Translations under genes and position numbers: made by a program | Notes under the pieces: generated by a model | Database searches by the model: none | What the model was told of the DNA's origin: nothing | What the model saw: the letters and a program-made list of their open reading frames with translations, nothing else | Part shown: one piece after another, positions 41,235-50,928 of the stretch | Layout of the letters: every line of letters begins with the position of its first letter | How positions within the stretch are numbered: the first letter of the stretch is position 1 | Origin: Leptospira idonii | GTDB taxonomy: Bacteria; Spirochaetota; Leptospiria; Leptospirales; Leptospiraceae | Direction of reading: 5' to 3' | Length of the DNA stretch: 64,000 bases | Assembly (NCBI RefSeq): GCF_004770995.1 | Contig: NZ_RQHW01000047.1 | Span: forward strand, 248,001 to 312,000

Positions 41235-42212
41235 TTGTCCCCAAAGAATTTACTAAAAGGTTTTAAAAGACCAAAAAAAATCGAATTCACTACAGATGTG
41301 AATACTCCTAATTATGGTAAGTTTGTTGCTGAGCCTTTTGAAAGAGGAATTGGAACAACGATAGGCAATTCTCTACGAAGAACACTTATGTCTTCGATTG
41401 AAGGTGCGGCAATATCTGCAATTCGCATCGAAGGTGTAACTCATGAATTTGCTTACATCGAAGGTGTTGCAGAGGATGTAACACGTATCATCCTTAACCT
41501 AAAACAAGTTCGTATCAAATACGAGCCGGAAGATAAAGAAGCAAGCAAAGTCATTCATATCGAATTGAAAGGTGCTGGTTATTTCAGAGCAGGGGATCTT
41601 GCTGTGGATTCTTCCATCGAGATCATGAACCCTGATCTTCATATCGCTACTTTGAACGAAGATGCTAACCTAATCCTTGATTTGGAGATCCAAAGAGGAA
41701 GAGGTTACGTTCCTGCAGAGGATAAAAAGAAAGACATCGAAGTTCTAGGAACGATCCCGATCGATTCTATCTTTTCTCCGATTCAAAAAGTTCTTTTTGA
41801 AGTTTCCGAGACGAGAGTTGCGCAAAGATCCGACTACGAAAAACTCACTTTGGAAGTTTGGACAGACGGTTCCGTATCTCCGGAAGATGCAGTGGCTCAA
41901 GCTGCTAAAATCCTAAAAGACCATTTGACCGTATTCATCAATTTCGAAGAAGAGATCGAAGAAGAAGAAGAAGAGTTAGACGAAGCTGATGAAAAATTGA
42001 AAGCTTCTCTTTCTAAACACGTAGAGGAATTGGAACTTTCCGTTCGTGCTACGAATGTTCTTCGCAGCCTAGAAATTGATTTTATCGGCGAGCTGGTAAA
42101 AAGATCTGAAGAAGAGATGACTAAGTCAAAACACTTCAGTGAACAAAGTTTACAAGAATTGAAAGCAAAACTACAATCCCTTGGTTTGTCTTTCGGAATG
42201 AGAGATTTTTAA
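41235..42212 (+). CDS. rpoA: DNA-directed RNA polymerase subunit alpha
   Basis: 325 residues from TTG at 41235, with AAGGA at 41222-41226 as ribosome site. The N-domain carries [22 protein letters not shown]. An acidic linker ([19 protein letters not shown], ~235-255) joins it to the C-domain ([22 protein letters not shown]). The C-domain contacts UP elements and activators. This subunit assembles with RpoB/RpoC (16074-24080). Confidence 0.98.
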   Translation: MSPKNLLKGFKRPKKIEFTTDVNTPNYGKFVAEPFERGIGTTIGNSLRRTLMSSIEGAAISAIRIEGVTHEFAYIEGVAEDVTRIILNLKQVRIKYEPEDKEASKVIHIELKGAGYFRAGDLAVDSSIEIMNPDLHIATLNEDANLILDLEIQRGRGYVPAEDKKKDIEVLGTIPIDSIFSPIQKVLFEVSETRVAQRSDYEKLTLEVWTDGSVSPEDAVAQAAKILKDHLTVFINFEEEIEEEEEELDEADEKLKASLSKHVEELELSVRATNVLRSLEIDFIGELVKRSEEEMTKSKHFSEQSLQELKAKLQSLGLSFGMRDF

Positions 42213-42213
42213 A

Positions 42214-42738
42214 ATGAGAAAACGTAATAAAGTTAAACAACTCAATAGATCTGCTGACCACAGAAAAGCCATGATTCAAAACATGGTGATTTCTCTTCTT
42301 CGTCACGAGAGAATCGAGTCTTCCGTTGCAAAATTGAAGGTTGCTCGTTCTTTGGCGGAAAGAATCATCACTCGTGCTAAAGGAAATCTGGATGCGAATC
42401 TGGCAAACCTTGACGAGAAGAAAAAAGCGGAAAAAATTCTGCATAATACACGTTATCTTTACAGCCATTTGGGTGATGCAGAGATCGTGAACAAACTTCT
42501 CAGCGATATTTCCAATCGATTTGCCACCAGAGTAGGAGGATACACTCGTATCGTTCGTTTGGTGAACCGCCAATCCGACAATACCGAAATGGGAATTTTG
42601 GAACTAGTAGATCGCAAAACTCATCTTGAGTTGAAAGAAGAGATCCGCCAAAAGAGAGAAAAATCAGCTCCTAAGGCGAAAGCTGATTCCAAACCTAAAA
42701 AAGAAAAGAAAGAGAAAAAGGCCGCAGCAGCGAAATAA
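42214..42738 (+). CDS. rplQ: 50S ribosomal protein L17 with basic tail
   Basis: 174 residues. The core [37 protein letters not shown] and [21 protein letters not shown] is L17. A ~30-residue Lys/Ala tail ends the protein. It closes the alpha operon and is followed by a strong terminator. Confidence 0.97.
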   Translation: MRKRNKVKQLNRSADHRKAMIQNMVISLLRHERIESSVAKLKVARSLAERIITRAKGNLDANLANLDEKKKAEKILHNTRYLYSHLGDAEIVNKLLSDISNRFATRVGGYTRIVRLVNRQSDNTEMGILELVDRKTHLELKEEIRQKREKSAPKAKADSKPKKEKKEKKAAAAK

Positions 42739-42768
42739 CTTTTTTCCTAATCTTGCCTTTTCGAAAAG

Positions 42769-42798
42769 AGCCTGCAAACCTTTGCGGGCTTTTTTTTT
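42769..42798 (+). terminator. Rho-independent terminator of the ribosomal cluster
   Basis: AGCCTGCAAA and TTTGCGGGCT form a 10-bp stem with one mismatch around CC, followed by a run of nine T. It closes the long translation cluster after rplQ. Confidence 0.9.
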
Positions 42799-42840
42799 CT
42801 TGCTTACCTTCTTCTTTTCGTCTAATTTCGCTCAGGCACT

Positions 42841-44658
42841 ATGAAGCTTCCCGACCTTCCCAGCAGCATTTGGGAGACTGTTTTCCAATTGAGTCCTATA
42901 GGGATCACTTTGTCTTCTGCTGATGGGCGTTATCTGGATGCAAACCAACAATTTCTCAATTGGGTCGGAAAACAAAAACGGCAAATTCTGGGAAAAACTC
43001 CTTCCGATTTGAACGTTTATACGAACGAAACCGACAGAGAAAATATCATCCAAGGACTGATGAAAGACGGTTTTGTCCGTAATATGGAAGTAGGTTTTCG
43101 AACGGATGACGGGATGGTGCGAACAATCTTATTTAATGCCCGTTATTTGAATGATCGCCAATACATTTTAGCCATCGGTCAGGACATCACTGAAATCAAG
43201 TTAAAGGAGAAAAAGAATCTAATTCTCCAAGAAGAACTTACTATCAGCAAAAACCTTTTCGAAAATCTGTTTCGATTGAATCCTGCTGCGGTCAGTCTCT
43301 CCGATTTGGAAACCGCTGTTTATATAGATATTAATCCTGCCTATGAAGAACTGATCGGTTTCGCAAGAGAAGAGATCATCGGGAAGGCATCTTACGAATT
43401 GAATATTTGGAAGACTCAATTCGATAGAGAAAGACTTCTTGCTGAGCTTATGAAAAAAGGCTGGAGCACGGGGATGGAGGCAACCATCCGTCATAGATCA
43501 GGAGCATACAAACATGTGATCTCCGGGAATGCGATTTTGATTATGGAAGGACGGCCGAAGCTGCTTGCGATTCTAATCGACATCACTGAAACGAAAAAAT
43601 CCAAACAAGCTTTGGAAGAGGCAGTTCAAGAGCGCACTAGAGAACTAGCGGAAACCTTGGAAGATCTTAAAAAAGCGCAGAATCAGCTCGTTTTTTCCGA
43701 AAAAATGGCCGCTTTGGGCCAGTTAGTTGCCGGAGTCGCTCATGAAATCAATAATCCGTTAGGTGCTATTTCCGCACTCAGCGGAGAAATCCATTCTTAT
43801 TCCTTAAAAATAGGGGATCGTTTGACGGAATTGAAAAAAATTCTATTCCATCTTTCAGATGAGGATCTGAAACGATTTACTGATTTCATCAATGTGATTT
43901 TCACAGTCCGACCGGAAGTTTTTAGCTTCAGTGATGTTCGAAAGATGAAAAAGAATTTGGAAAATCTCTTTAAAACTTGGGACTATGAAAATCCTCATGA
44001 TTGGGCGGATCGAGTTGTGGATTTGGGAATTTCTTCCCAAGTCGATTCTTACATCGATCTCTTCAGAGATGTTAAGTTCAGAGAGCTTCTGAATATCATC
44101 CTCATCGAATTACAAATCAATCGTAATCATGAATCCATTCGTTTCGCCGTGGAAAGAACTTCTAAAATCGTTTTTTCCCTTAAAAGTTATTCTCGTTTGG
44201 ATACATCCCATGAGAAAAAGAATACGGATATAGTCGAGACCATCGAGACGGTTCTCACTTTGTATCATAATAAAATGAGAGACGGAGTGGAAGTTGTCAC
44301 TGATTTCGGTGTTCGCCCGATCGTTCCGGCTTATCCGGATGATCTCATTCAGGTTTGGACCAATTTGATTTATAATGCGCTTCAGGCGATGGAGTTCAAA
44401 GGGAAAATCGAGATCCGTCTGAAAGAAGAGAAAAATGCGATCGTGATTTCCGTTGAGGACAACGGTCCCGGAATTTCGGATAAAATCAAAAATCAAATTT
44501 TTGATCCTTTTTTCACCACAAAAGGATTAGGTGAAGGAAGCGGTTTAGGATTATTGATTGTTCGTCGGTCGATTGTGGAAAAACACGGAGGAGATATCTC
44601 TTTTGAATCCGTTCCAGGCAAAACTGTCTTTTTTGTTCGGCTGCCGAATTCACTTTAA
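42841..44658 (+). CDS. PAS-PAS sensor histidine kinase with enlarged H-to-N-box region
   Basis: 605 residues, no signal peptide or membrane helix. The first PAS domain is near 9-120 and the second near 135-250. A coiled coil (QERTRELAETLEDLKKAQ) leads to the H-box with His301 in GVAHEINNPLG. The N-box Asn508 (TNLIYNALQAM) lies about 207 residues further on, roughly twice the usual distance; the extra segment (~315-440) is helical and Phe/Leu/Asp-rich. G-boxes DNGPGI and GLGEGSGLGLLIV follow. No response regulator gene is adjacent. Probable cytosolic sensor kinase; the signal is unknown. Confidence 0.92.
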   Translation: MKLPDLPSSIWETVFQLSPIGITLSSADGRYLDANQQFLNWVGKQKRQILGKTPSDLNVYTNETDRENIIQGLMKDGFVRNMEVGFRTDDGMVRTILFNARYLNDRQYILAIGQDITEIKLKEKKNLILQEELTISKNLFENLFRLNPAAVSLSDLETAVYIDINPAYEELIGFAREEIIGKASYELNIWKTQFDRERLLAELMKKGWSTGMEATIRHRSGAYKHVISGNAILIMEGRPKLLAILIDITETKKSKQALEEAVQERTRELAETLEDLKKAQNQLVFSEKMAALGQLVAGVAHEINNPLGAISALSGEIHSYSLKIGDRLTELKKILFHLSDEDLKRFTDFINVIFTVRPEVFSFSDVRKMKKNLENLFKTWDYENPHDWADRVVDLGISSQVDSYIDLFRDVKFRELLNIILIELQINRNHESIRFAVERTSKIVFSLKSYSRLDTSHEKKNTDIVETIETVLTLYHNKMRDGVEVVTDFGVRPIVPAYPDDLIQVWTNLIYNALQAMEFKGKIEIRLKEEKNAIVISVEDNGPGISDKIKNQIFDPFFTTKGLGEGSGLGLLIVRRSIVEKHGGDISFESVPGKTVFFVRLPNSL

Positions 44659-44684
44659 ATCGCCGACAAACGAGGATAGATCGA

Positions 44685-46019
44685 TCACCCAAGAAGCAGC
44701 TTGTATCGTTTGCGAAACTCTTCATTTGGAATCCGTGATTCTCCGGTGCGTCTAAGATCAGGCAAGAGTCCATTGACAAAATACATTTCGATCTTTCCTT
44801 TGTGTTTCGCTTGTACGGCACCTCTGTATTCACACTCGAAGAAATCTTTTACCAATTCGTATGTAGCGCTGGAGATGTTGATGCGGCCTGGAATGCCGGA
44901 TGATTCACAGCGGCTGGCGATATTGACAGTATCACTCCATACATCGTAAGCGAACTTCTTCTCGCCAATGACTCCTGCAACCAGATCACCGGAATGGATC
45001 CCAAGGCGAAGTTCCCAGTAGGGGAGATTCTGAGTCGCTTTGATTTCTTTCATTTGATTCATGAACGCTTGGATTTCCAAAGCGGCCATTACGCAGTCGA
45101 TCGCATGTGTTTTACTTGCTTCAGGGATACCGCCAGCAAACATATAACTGTCTCCGATCGTCTTGAGTTTCTCTAAATTGTGCCTTTCCATCACACTGTC
45201 GAAATAGGAAAAGCAGCGGTCTAATTCCGCAACAAGTTCCGTGGGTGAAAGGGTTTCCGCAATTTGAGTGAAACCTTTGAAGTCTGTAAAACACACAGTT
45301 GCATTGTTATGCAGCCGAGGCTCGGAAACTCCTTTCTCCTTCAACTCTTGTGCGATTTCCATAGGTAATATATTAAGAAGAAGTTGCTCCGATTTTTCAT
45401 GTTCCGTTTGCATCTTGGCTTCTGCTTCGTCTCTTCCGCGTATGAAGAGATACGCTAACAAAAGTAGGAACGACTGGCTGCCTATCACATCCAAAAGGAC
45501 TTCATCTGCTCGTAGAGTTCCTGGCGCCGGCTCAGGACCATATAGAGCTTGCCCTCCTAGAATTTTGAAATAGGTCTCGCGTGCGATGAACAAACAAAAG
45601 GGAACCAGAGCGAGGACAATCCTAATCTTTTTGTGTTTACGAGCGACTAGGAGTAAAGGAAGAAGCATTGCAACGGATAGATATAAATGGGCTTGTTGGC
45701 CGGGGAAACTGAAAATAATGGTTATGTCCATCACCCATAATGCGAAACACAAGAAAACCTGGGAGGCAAGCAGATAGCCCCTTCTCAATAGAACCCAGCT
45801 AATTGTGAGTTCCGTAAAAAAGGCAAAGCTTAAGATATGTAAGGCTATGACCAAATTTGCAGGAACAGGCTGCACCCAGGAAAAAAATACTAGGACTGCC
45901 AGGATGATGATTGTGTTGGCGGTGAGGTAAAAAGAACGGCGCTCTTCTTCAGGTAAACCTGTCAAAAGGTGGCGCCCAAGTATCCATTGGAAAGCGGATC
46001 GGATCCTGGTGATGATCAT
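44685..46019 (-). CDS. Membrane-bound class III adenylate cyclase
   Basis: 444 residues. The N-terminal ~200 residues contain about six hydrophobic helices. A short coiled segment then leads to LLLNILPMEIAQELK and the class III cyclase domain (~235-420). Metal Asp (FTDFKGFT and IGDSYM), Lys in LEKLKTIGD, Asp in YDVWS, and Asn/Arg in TVNIASRCES are all present, so ATP is the predicted substrate. GGAGGT 7 nt before the ATG is a strong ribosome site. The catalytic domain is very similar to that of the receiver-cyclase at 8354-9643, suggesting an ancestral duplication. The membrane region may sense an input or merely anchor the enzyme. Confidence 0.93.
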   Translation of the reverse strand: MIITRIRSAFQWILGRHLLTGLPEEERRSFYLTANTIIILAVLVFFSWVQPVPANLVIALHILSFAFFTELTISWVLLRRGYLLASQVFLCFALWVMDITIIFSFPGQQAHLYLSVAMLLPLLLVARKHKKIRIVLALVPFCLFIARETYFKILGGQALYGPEPAPGTLRADEVLLDVIGSQSFLLLLAYLFIRGRDEAEAKMQTEHEKSEQLLLNILPMEIAQELKEKGVSEPRLHNNATVCFTDFKGFTQIAETLSPTELVAELDRCFSYFDSVMERHNLEKLKTIGDSYMFAGGIPEASKTHAIDCVMAALEIQAFMNQMKEIKATQNLPYWELRLGIHSGDLVAGVIGEKKFAYDVWSDTVNIASRCESSGIPGRINISSATYELVKDFFECEYRGAVQAKHKGKIEMYFVNGLLPDLRRTGESRIPNEEFRKRYKLLLG

Positions 46020-46316
46020 ATAGATGCTACCTCCTTCCTGCGGCTATAGGTAGCTACTTAAAGAAGGGAAGATCTTTTAATTGTAAAGCTTGTTTCCGAT
46101 TGAAACCAAATATAAATCATAAGGAATTCTGTATTTCGCTGCTACAATCGGCCAAGGAAATTAATTTCTATCCGCAGATTGATTCCAAAAATTTAGAATA
46201 ATAAAACACTTGCTGATGTGGAAATGCATGTTCATATTATTCCAAAGTACATTTGACTGCGATGTTAAACGAATTGAGTTATAGCTAAAAAATCAAATAG
46301 AGGTTAAGGAAAGAAA
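46020..46316. other. Intergenic region between divergent genes
   Basis: About 300 bp, AT-rich, without an ORF that looks coding. It must hold the promoters of the cyclase (minus) and the VOC gene (plus). AAGGA lies just before the ATG at 46317. A segment at 46224-46240 resembles one at 12636-12650 (see findings). No confident promoter can be named. Confidence 0.4.
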
Positions 46317-46724
46317 ATGGCAAAACAAGTATTTATAAATTTACCGGTAAAAAATCTTCAAAAATCAATGGATTTTTACACAGCATTGGGATTTACAAAC
46401 AATCCTCAATTTTCGGACGACACAGCAAAATGTATGGTGTGGAGTGAAACCATTTTTGTAATGATACTGACACATGAAAAGTTTAAGACTTTTACATCCA
46501 AGCCGATCGCAGAAACTAAATCTAGTTTGGCGGGATTGTTTTCTTTATCTTTGGACAGCATAGACGAAGTGAATCAACTGATGTCCAACGGACTAAAAGC
46601 GGGCGGAATCGAACCAAACGAAATGAGGGATTACGGTTTTATGCAGCAAAGAACGATTGAAGATTTTGACGGACACACTTGGGAAGTCTTCTTTATGGAT
46701 ATGAGTAAATTTCCCACAGAATGA
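46317..46724 (+). CDS. VOC-family (glyoxalase/bleomycin resistance-like) protein
   Basis: 135 residues. The paired beta-alpha-beta-beta-beta modules are visible: VFINLPVKNLQKSMDFYTALGF at the start and a second module ending DFDGHTWEVFFMD. One metal-type Glu is present in the last strand, but the usual N-terminal His is Asn (FINL). Members of this subgroup are often annotated lactoylglutathione lyase without proof. The substrate cannot be inferred. AAGGAAAG precedes the start. Confidence 0.8.
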   Translation: MAKQVFINLPVKNLQKSMDFYTALGFTNNPQFSDDTAKCMVWSETIFVMILTHEKFKTFTSKPIAETKSSLAGLFSLSLDSIDEVNQLMSNGLKAGGIEPNEMRDYGFMQQRTIEDFDGHTWEVFFMDMSKFPTE

Positions 46725-46785
46725 TCGGACGAATAAGGAAAACTATCTATAACAACTTTTTTCGCATTTCTATGTAAAAGAAAGA

Positions 46786-46836
46786 ATGTTCGCCGACCGG
46801 TTCATTTCAGTAAATCGGACTCGTTTGGCGAAACAT
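46786..46836. repeat. Imperfect inverted repeat between convergent genes
   Basis: ATGTTCGCC and GGCGAAACAT match as inverted arms with a one-base bulge. They lie between the VOC gene and the convergent nucleosidase gene, where a bidirectional terminator would be expected. The loop is long and no T-tract follows, so function is uncertain. Confidence 0.35.
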
Positions 46837-46846
46837 CATTCCCTTC

Positions 46847-47593
46847 TTAGAATGAATTTTTGATCACACTGATCAACTTTTGCATCACTATATCCGTATT
46901 CTTTTCGAATGCTTTTTTGTTATTGTATGTGATACTCCCTTTAGAGCTAACAATATCGGAAATACCTCTCAAAATAATCACTTGAATATCGTTTTTACTA
47001 CAAACTCTTGCAATAGAAGCAGATTCCCAATCGGCAGCAGAAGCATCATATAAATTAGAAAGTGTATCAATTTGAGAAGGATCTAAATCCTGATCGGCGG
47101 ATATGATATTTGCATGGATGAGATTTTTTGGCAAACGAATCGAAGGGTCTAATTTCATTTCCGTTTTATAATGATGGATCGCCGATTGAGAATCATACAT
47201 TCTTTCGATGATATCGTAAACAAAGGCATTTTTCGCCAAAATAACATCGAACATTCTAACCTTTTTATCAAATCCGCCTGCGGTTCCTATATTGATGATC
47301 AGCTTAGGATTGAGATTTGAGATCGCCCATTGAGTGGACGCGGCAGAATCAATTTTCCCCCATCCTCCATGAAAGAAGATAACGTTTTCTTTGAATGAGG
47401 AATCTGAATTGTCTGCGAAGAAAAATTCCCCGTAAGGAGATTGTTTCAGAATATCGGAATTCGCTTTTACGATATTTTTGACTGAATTCCATTCTGCATT
47501 TGCGGAAACAATGATGACTATATTTTTCTCAGGAGAACAGTGATTGAAAACAAACAGAAACAGAAAAAGAATAGATAAAAATATCTTTTTCAT
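46847..47593 (-). CDS. Exported phosphorylase-superfamily nucleosidase, predicted lipoprotein
   Basis: 248 residues. The N-terminus MKKIFLSILFLFLFVFNHC is a Lys-plus-hydrophobic signal ending in a Cys that fits the lax spirochaetal lipobox, so the protein is probably lipid-anchored outside the cytoplasm. The rest resembles the nucleoside phosphorylase/MTA-SAH nucleosidase family: INIGTAGG near 95-102, ADWESASIARVC with the catalytic-type Glu, and LRGISDIV with the catalytic-type Asp. Cytosolic MTA/SAH nucleosidases have no signal peptide, so this version likely acts on external or periplasmic nucleosides. The exact substrate is unknown. Confidence 0.75.
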   Translation of the reverse strand: MKKIFLSILFLFLFVFNHCSPEKNIVIIVSANAEWNSVKNIVKANSDILKQSPYGEFFFADNSDSSFKENVIFFHGGWGKIDSAASTQWAISNLNPKLIINIGTAGGFDKKVRMFDVILAKNAFVYDIIERMYDSQSAIHHYKTEMKLDPSIRLPKNLIHANIISADQDLDPSQIDTLSNLYDASAADWESASIARVCSKNDIQVIILRGISDIVSSKGSITYNNKKAFEKNTDIVMQKLISVIKNSF

Positions 47594-47692
47594 CGATTGG
47601 CTTTTAGGTTATGTATAACAAACGAATCATTCGCATGCAAATATCCACCCTTCCGGAAGTTGTCCCCCGGAAGCAGTTTCTGTTTATGAAAA

Positions 47693-49708
47693 CTATAATC
47701 TTGCCAATTGAAGCTGCAGGTGCTCTGCAACTTTATCGAAGTCTTCATTTTGAATCACCGTTCTGTAGGAGGATGCTACGATCGGATGGCGTTTTTCGTC
47801 CAAATTGATTAGGTTGGGAAGAACTTTCAGGCCGTAAAAACCGTTTGTGATTTTTTCCGGTCTGGTTCCGTAAGCTAGATCGTATCCGTACTTTCTGTCT
47901 CTTGTGTCCGAACCGAAACAAGCCAACATAAAATCTGTCATTCCGGAAAGCCCGTTGAAGGTAGTAGGGTCTCCTCCTAAAAGCACTCCTATCGAAACCA
48001 TTTCGTTGAAAAAACGATTCGAAAGATGGAAGAGTGTGTTGTCCACATTGCCACCTAATTCTCGTTTGAAGTAGCCTTCCACGAGTCCCATCGCAACTGC
48101 ATAGATGGTTTTGAGAGCTCCTCCCAATTGAACACCTTTGGTATCTCTCGAATTGATTGCAGGTCTTGTGAATACATAACTTGTGTTAAATAATCCCTGA
48201 AGTTTGGGGATGAGAGAGTCTTCGAAAGAAGAAACTTCAAATCCGGAGATCTTTCTTTCCATGATTTGATCCGGGTAACAAGCACCTGAAATGACCGCCA
48301 AACGATCTCTTTCGATTCCCATAAGTTCGTTTAGGTCTTCCAAGATTAAACCTTTTTTGGAACCGGTAAACCCTTTGATGACATTCGCTATGGGAGATTT
48401 GTTCTTTTGAAGGTAAGGTTTGATTTTCGGGAAAACGGAATCGAAATCCCAAGGATTGGTTCCTTGGATGAATAGGGTTGCCGTTTCGCATACAGTAGGG
48501 TCATCCGAAAAATGGATATTCGGTGGAAGTTTATAGATGGGGTAGTGGATGATATCCCTTCTTTCTTCGTTGCACTGCTGCACTATATCGGACTCAGGTT
48601 GGTAAACTGTGACTTTTACGTTTTTATTGGCTAGAACGCAGGCAATTGCCACGGACATGTTAGAGGAGCCGATGATGACAATGTTTTCTTCCACAGTTTT
48701 AGGGATGCTGATGAGCTGATTGGAAGAATGATCCCCTTTGTAGAGATTGCGGTAGGTTCCATGTTTGTGTTTGTTCAGGTTGGAGCCGACCAAAAGCGCC
48801 AAATTGTCGATGATGAATTGTTTTTTATCTCCTCCTCCTGGAAAAGAGATTTGTTCAATGGAAGAAGGGAAAGTTTCCATTTCCTTTTTCGTCAGCTCCC
48901 CGACAAGCACAGGTTTACCGATGACTAATTTTCCTACAGCTTGGTTGAATAGAAGCCCTTCGATCGGAAGGATTTTATCCGTCCCTTCCAAGGAGATAGG
49001 CAGGATCACTTTATTGGCAACGTAATGGTACACAGTGTCCACAAAAGGCATCAGCCTTCCGTCTCTGGATCTGGTTCCTTCCGGAAAGATGGAAATGATC
49101 TTTCCGTCCGACTGCAACTTCTGAGAGTTTCGGAAAGCTCTCATATTGATTTTGGTCATTACGTCGGAAAGAGAAGGGTTGTCCGCCATGTCTTTTTTGG
49201 AACATACAAGCAGAGTTCCGAACATGTAGAGACCCAGTCTAGTGAAGTCAGGCTCGAAGGCAAGTCTACCTGCGATGAACACTAGAGATTCCGCAATTTT
49301 TCTGCCTTCCGGCCCCGCATTGTAAAGAAGAGTGAAAATGGCAGGAGCATCCAAATGGCTCAAGTGGTTCGAGATGAGTGTAACAGGATATTTTCCCAGG
49401 ACTCCGTTTAAAAGTTTGAGATTTTCCACTCCTTCGACCGTGAATTTCTTCATGATCGGGTCTAGGAACTTCAGCATAAAGTCCCTTGGCTCTGCTTTGA
49501 TGTCCGTAAAAACTCCGATCTCTTCTAATTTTTCGGGCTCAGTAAAAATATCCATGACCCTTGGCTTAGGAGTCGCTTGCGAGAGAACTAAGAATTCTTC
49601 TAGGATGGATTTTGCTTCGGTCTGAGAAAGACCTGATTTCATAAATAAATGTATATTTTCAAAAAACTCTTTATGCCAACGTCCCAATGTGGCTTCTTTT
49701 TCTGTCAT
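47693..49708 (-). CDS. Fusion of PlsC-like acyltransferase and GpsA-like glycerol-3-phosphate dehydrogenase
   Basis: 671 residues from the ATG at 49708, which has GAGGG upstream; an upstream ATG at 49789 would add 27 residues. Residues ~80-330 form a glycerolipid acyltransferase domain with NHLSHLD (NHxxxxD box) and FPEGTRSRDG. Residues ~345-670 resemble NAD(P)-dependent glycerol-3-phosphate dehydrogenase: a Rossmann start (ENIVIIGSSNMSVAIA), the catalytic-type Lys in GGALKTIYAVAMG, and GLSGMTDFMLACFGSDTRDRKYG. Together they could make glycerol-3-phosphate from DHAP and acylate it, feeding phospholipid synthesis. The nucleotide loop reads GSSNMS rather than GxGxxG, so activity needs testing. 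Confidence 0.88.
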   Translation of the reverse strand: MTEKEATLGRWHKEFFENIHLFMKSGLSQTEAKSILEEFLVLSQATPKPRVMDIFTEPEKLEEIGVFTDIKAEPRDFMLKFLDPIMKKFTVEGVENLKLLNGVLGKYPVTLISNHLSHLDAPAIFTLLYNAGPEGRKIAESLVFIAGRLAFEPDFTRLGLYMFGTLLVCSKKDMADNPSLSDVMTKINMRAFRNSQKLQSDGKIISIFPEGTRSRDGRLMPFVDTVYHYVANKVILPISLEGTDKILPIEGLLFNQAVGKLVIGKPVLVGELTKKEMETFPSSIEQISFPGGGDKKQFIIDNLALLVGSNLNKHKHGTYRNLYKGDHSSNQLISIPKTVEENIVIIGSSNMSVAIACVLANKNVKVTVYQPESDIVQQCNEERRDIIHYPIYKLPPNIHFSDDPTVCETATLFIQGTNPWDFDSVFPKIKPYLQKNKSPIANVIKGFTGSKKGLILEDLNELMGIERDRLAVISGACYPDQIMERKISGFEVSSFEDSLIPKLQGLFNTSYVFTRPAINSRDTKGVQLGGALKTIYAVAMGLVEGYFKRELGGNVDNTLFHLSNRFFNEMVSIGVLLGGDPTTFNGLSGMTDFMLACFGSDTRDRKYGYDLAYGTRPEKITNGFYGLKVLPNLINLDEKRHPIVASSYRTVIQNEDFDKVAEHLQLQLARL

Positions 49709-49828
49709 ATTGCCCTCTAAACCGACATTAAAGTAGCGAAAGAAATGCCATTTGTCTATCCGATTTTTACAAGTGATTGCATAAATCATCGTTTTCTCTA
49801 ATCTGACTTCTTGGGCGCTAGTCCAGTC

Positions 49829-50920
49829 ATGAATTCAGCTAAAAAATCAAAACTTGCAGAGAGAAGATGGATCCCCGACGGCTTCCATTTTTTAGGACCG
49901 GAAGAAAGTAGAAATAGGCGGAATCTACTACAGGGACTCACCCAAATCTTCGAAGAACATAATTACTCCGAAATCACTCTTCCTTCCTTTGATTACACTT
50001 CCTCCTTTCAATCGCAAATGGAAGCAGGTGAATCCAGTTCTTTGCTTCGTTCCAAAGATTGGGACGGCTTCGAACTTTCTCCCGGAGTAGACCTCACCTT
50101 GCAGGTGGTAAAGGGTATGGCCACTCGATCCCATTGGGAAGAGAACCAAAACGTCTATTACGTCGGCCGCAAAATTAGAGATCATAAAAAAAGAAATGCA
50201 TCCCGCAGAGAAATCCTCCAAATTGGAGGAGAGTCCATCGGGAACAGTCATCCTTCCCAAATCATTTCCCAAGTTTTATTATTGGAAAAACTTTGGAAGT
50301 ATTCTTGCAGGGAAACAAGTGTTAGTTTTGTCCTGGGGCATTCCGGCCTGATCAGCAGAGTGTTTGAACTTTTAGGTTGGACAGAGGAATGGGAAGGAAC
50401 TTTCCGTCAGCTTCTGTTCACTAAAAACAGCACGGAACTCATCGGCCTTGCGGCAAGAAAAAACACTCCTCCTTCTCTCATTCAAATCCTGAAGGCATTT
50501 CTCAAACCTGTGGCATTCACAGAGTTCTCCGGATTTGAGAAACAAATCGTATCCTTTTTATCCGAATTACAAAAAGAATGGGAAACTTCCGAGTTCCGCA
50601 AACAAACTGCGACCAAAGAAGATGTACGAAATCAAATCGATTCTGTGAAACAATCTTTGGGAGAAGTTCGTTCTTTTATCGAGACTTGGGAAAAGGGGAA
50701 CGTTCATTTCACTGGAATTTGGGATCCTGCTCTCATCAGAGATGTGAATTATTATACTGGTATCGTGTTTCAAGGATATATGAATGCGTATCCTGAACCA
50801 GTGTTTGCCGGAGGAGTTTACAACTCCCTTTACGAAACCTATACGGAAATCAAAAAAGATGCCTGCGGTTTTGCATTACATATAGATCCGATCGAAGAAA
50901 TTTTCAATATCAAAAAATGA
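49829..50920 (+). CDS. hisZ: ATP phosphoribosyltransferase regulatory subunit HisZ
   Basis: 363 residues from the ATG at 49829; a TTG six codons earlier is the alternative. It is a histidyl-tRNA synthetase paralogue: a motif-2-like region YYVGRKIRDHKKRNASRREILQ, RDVNYYTGIVF in place of the HisRS second His-box, and AGGVYNSLYE in place of GGRYDGL. It lacks the HisRS anticodon-binding domain. HisZ pairs with the short HisG to start histidine synthesis; hisG is not in this window. It is followed by purA after 8 bp, a pairing seen in other bacteria and one that links histidine and purine metabolism. Confidence 0.88.
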   Translation: MNSAKKSKLAERRWIPDGFHFLGPEESRNRRNLLQGLTQIFEEHNYSEITLPSFDYTSSFQSQMEAGESSSLLRSKDWDGFELSPGVDLTLQVVKGMATRSHWEENQNVYYVGRKIRDHKKRNASRREILQIGGESIGNSHPSQIISQVLLLEKLWKYSCRETSVSFVLGHSGLISRVFELLGWTEEWEGTFRQLLFTKNSTELIGLAARKNTPPSLIQILKAFLKPVAFTEFSGFEKQIVSFLSELQKEWETSEFRKQTATKEDVRNQIDSVKQSLGEVRSFIETWEKGNVHFTGIWDPALIRDVNYYTGIVFQGYMNAYPEPVFAGGVYNSLYETYTEIKKDACGFALHIDPIEEIFNIKK

Positions 50921-50928
50921 GGTAGGCT

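Noticed and set aside
47645..47690. Repeated CTTCCGG/CCGGAAG near the nucleosidase gene start
   Set aside because: A 7-bp stem can be drawn, but there is no T-tract and a competing palindrome; function not supported.
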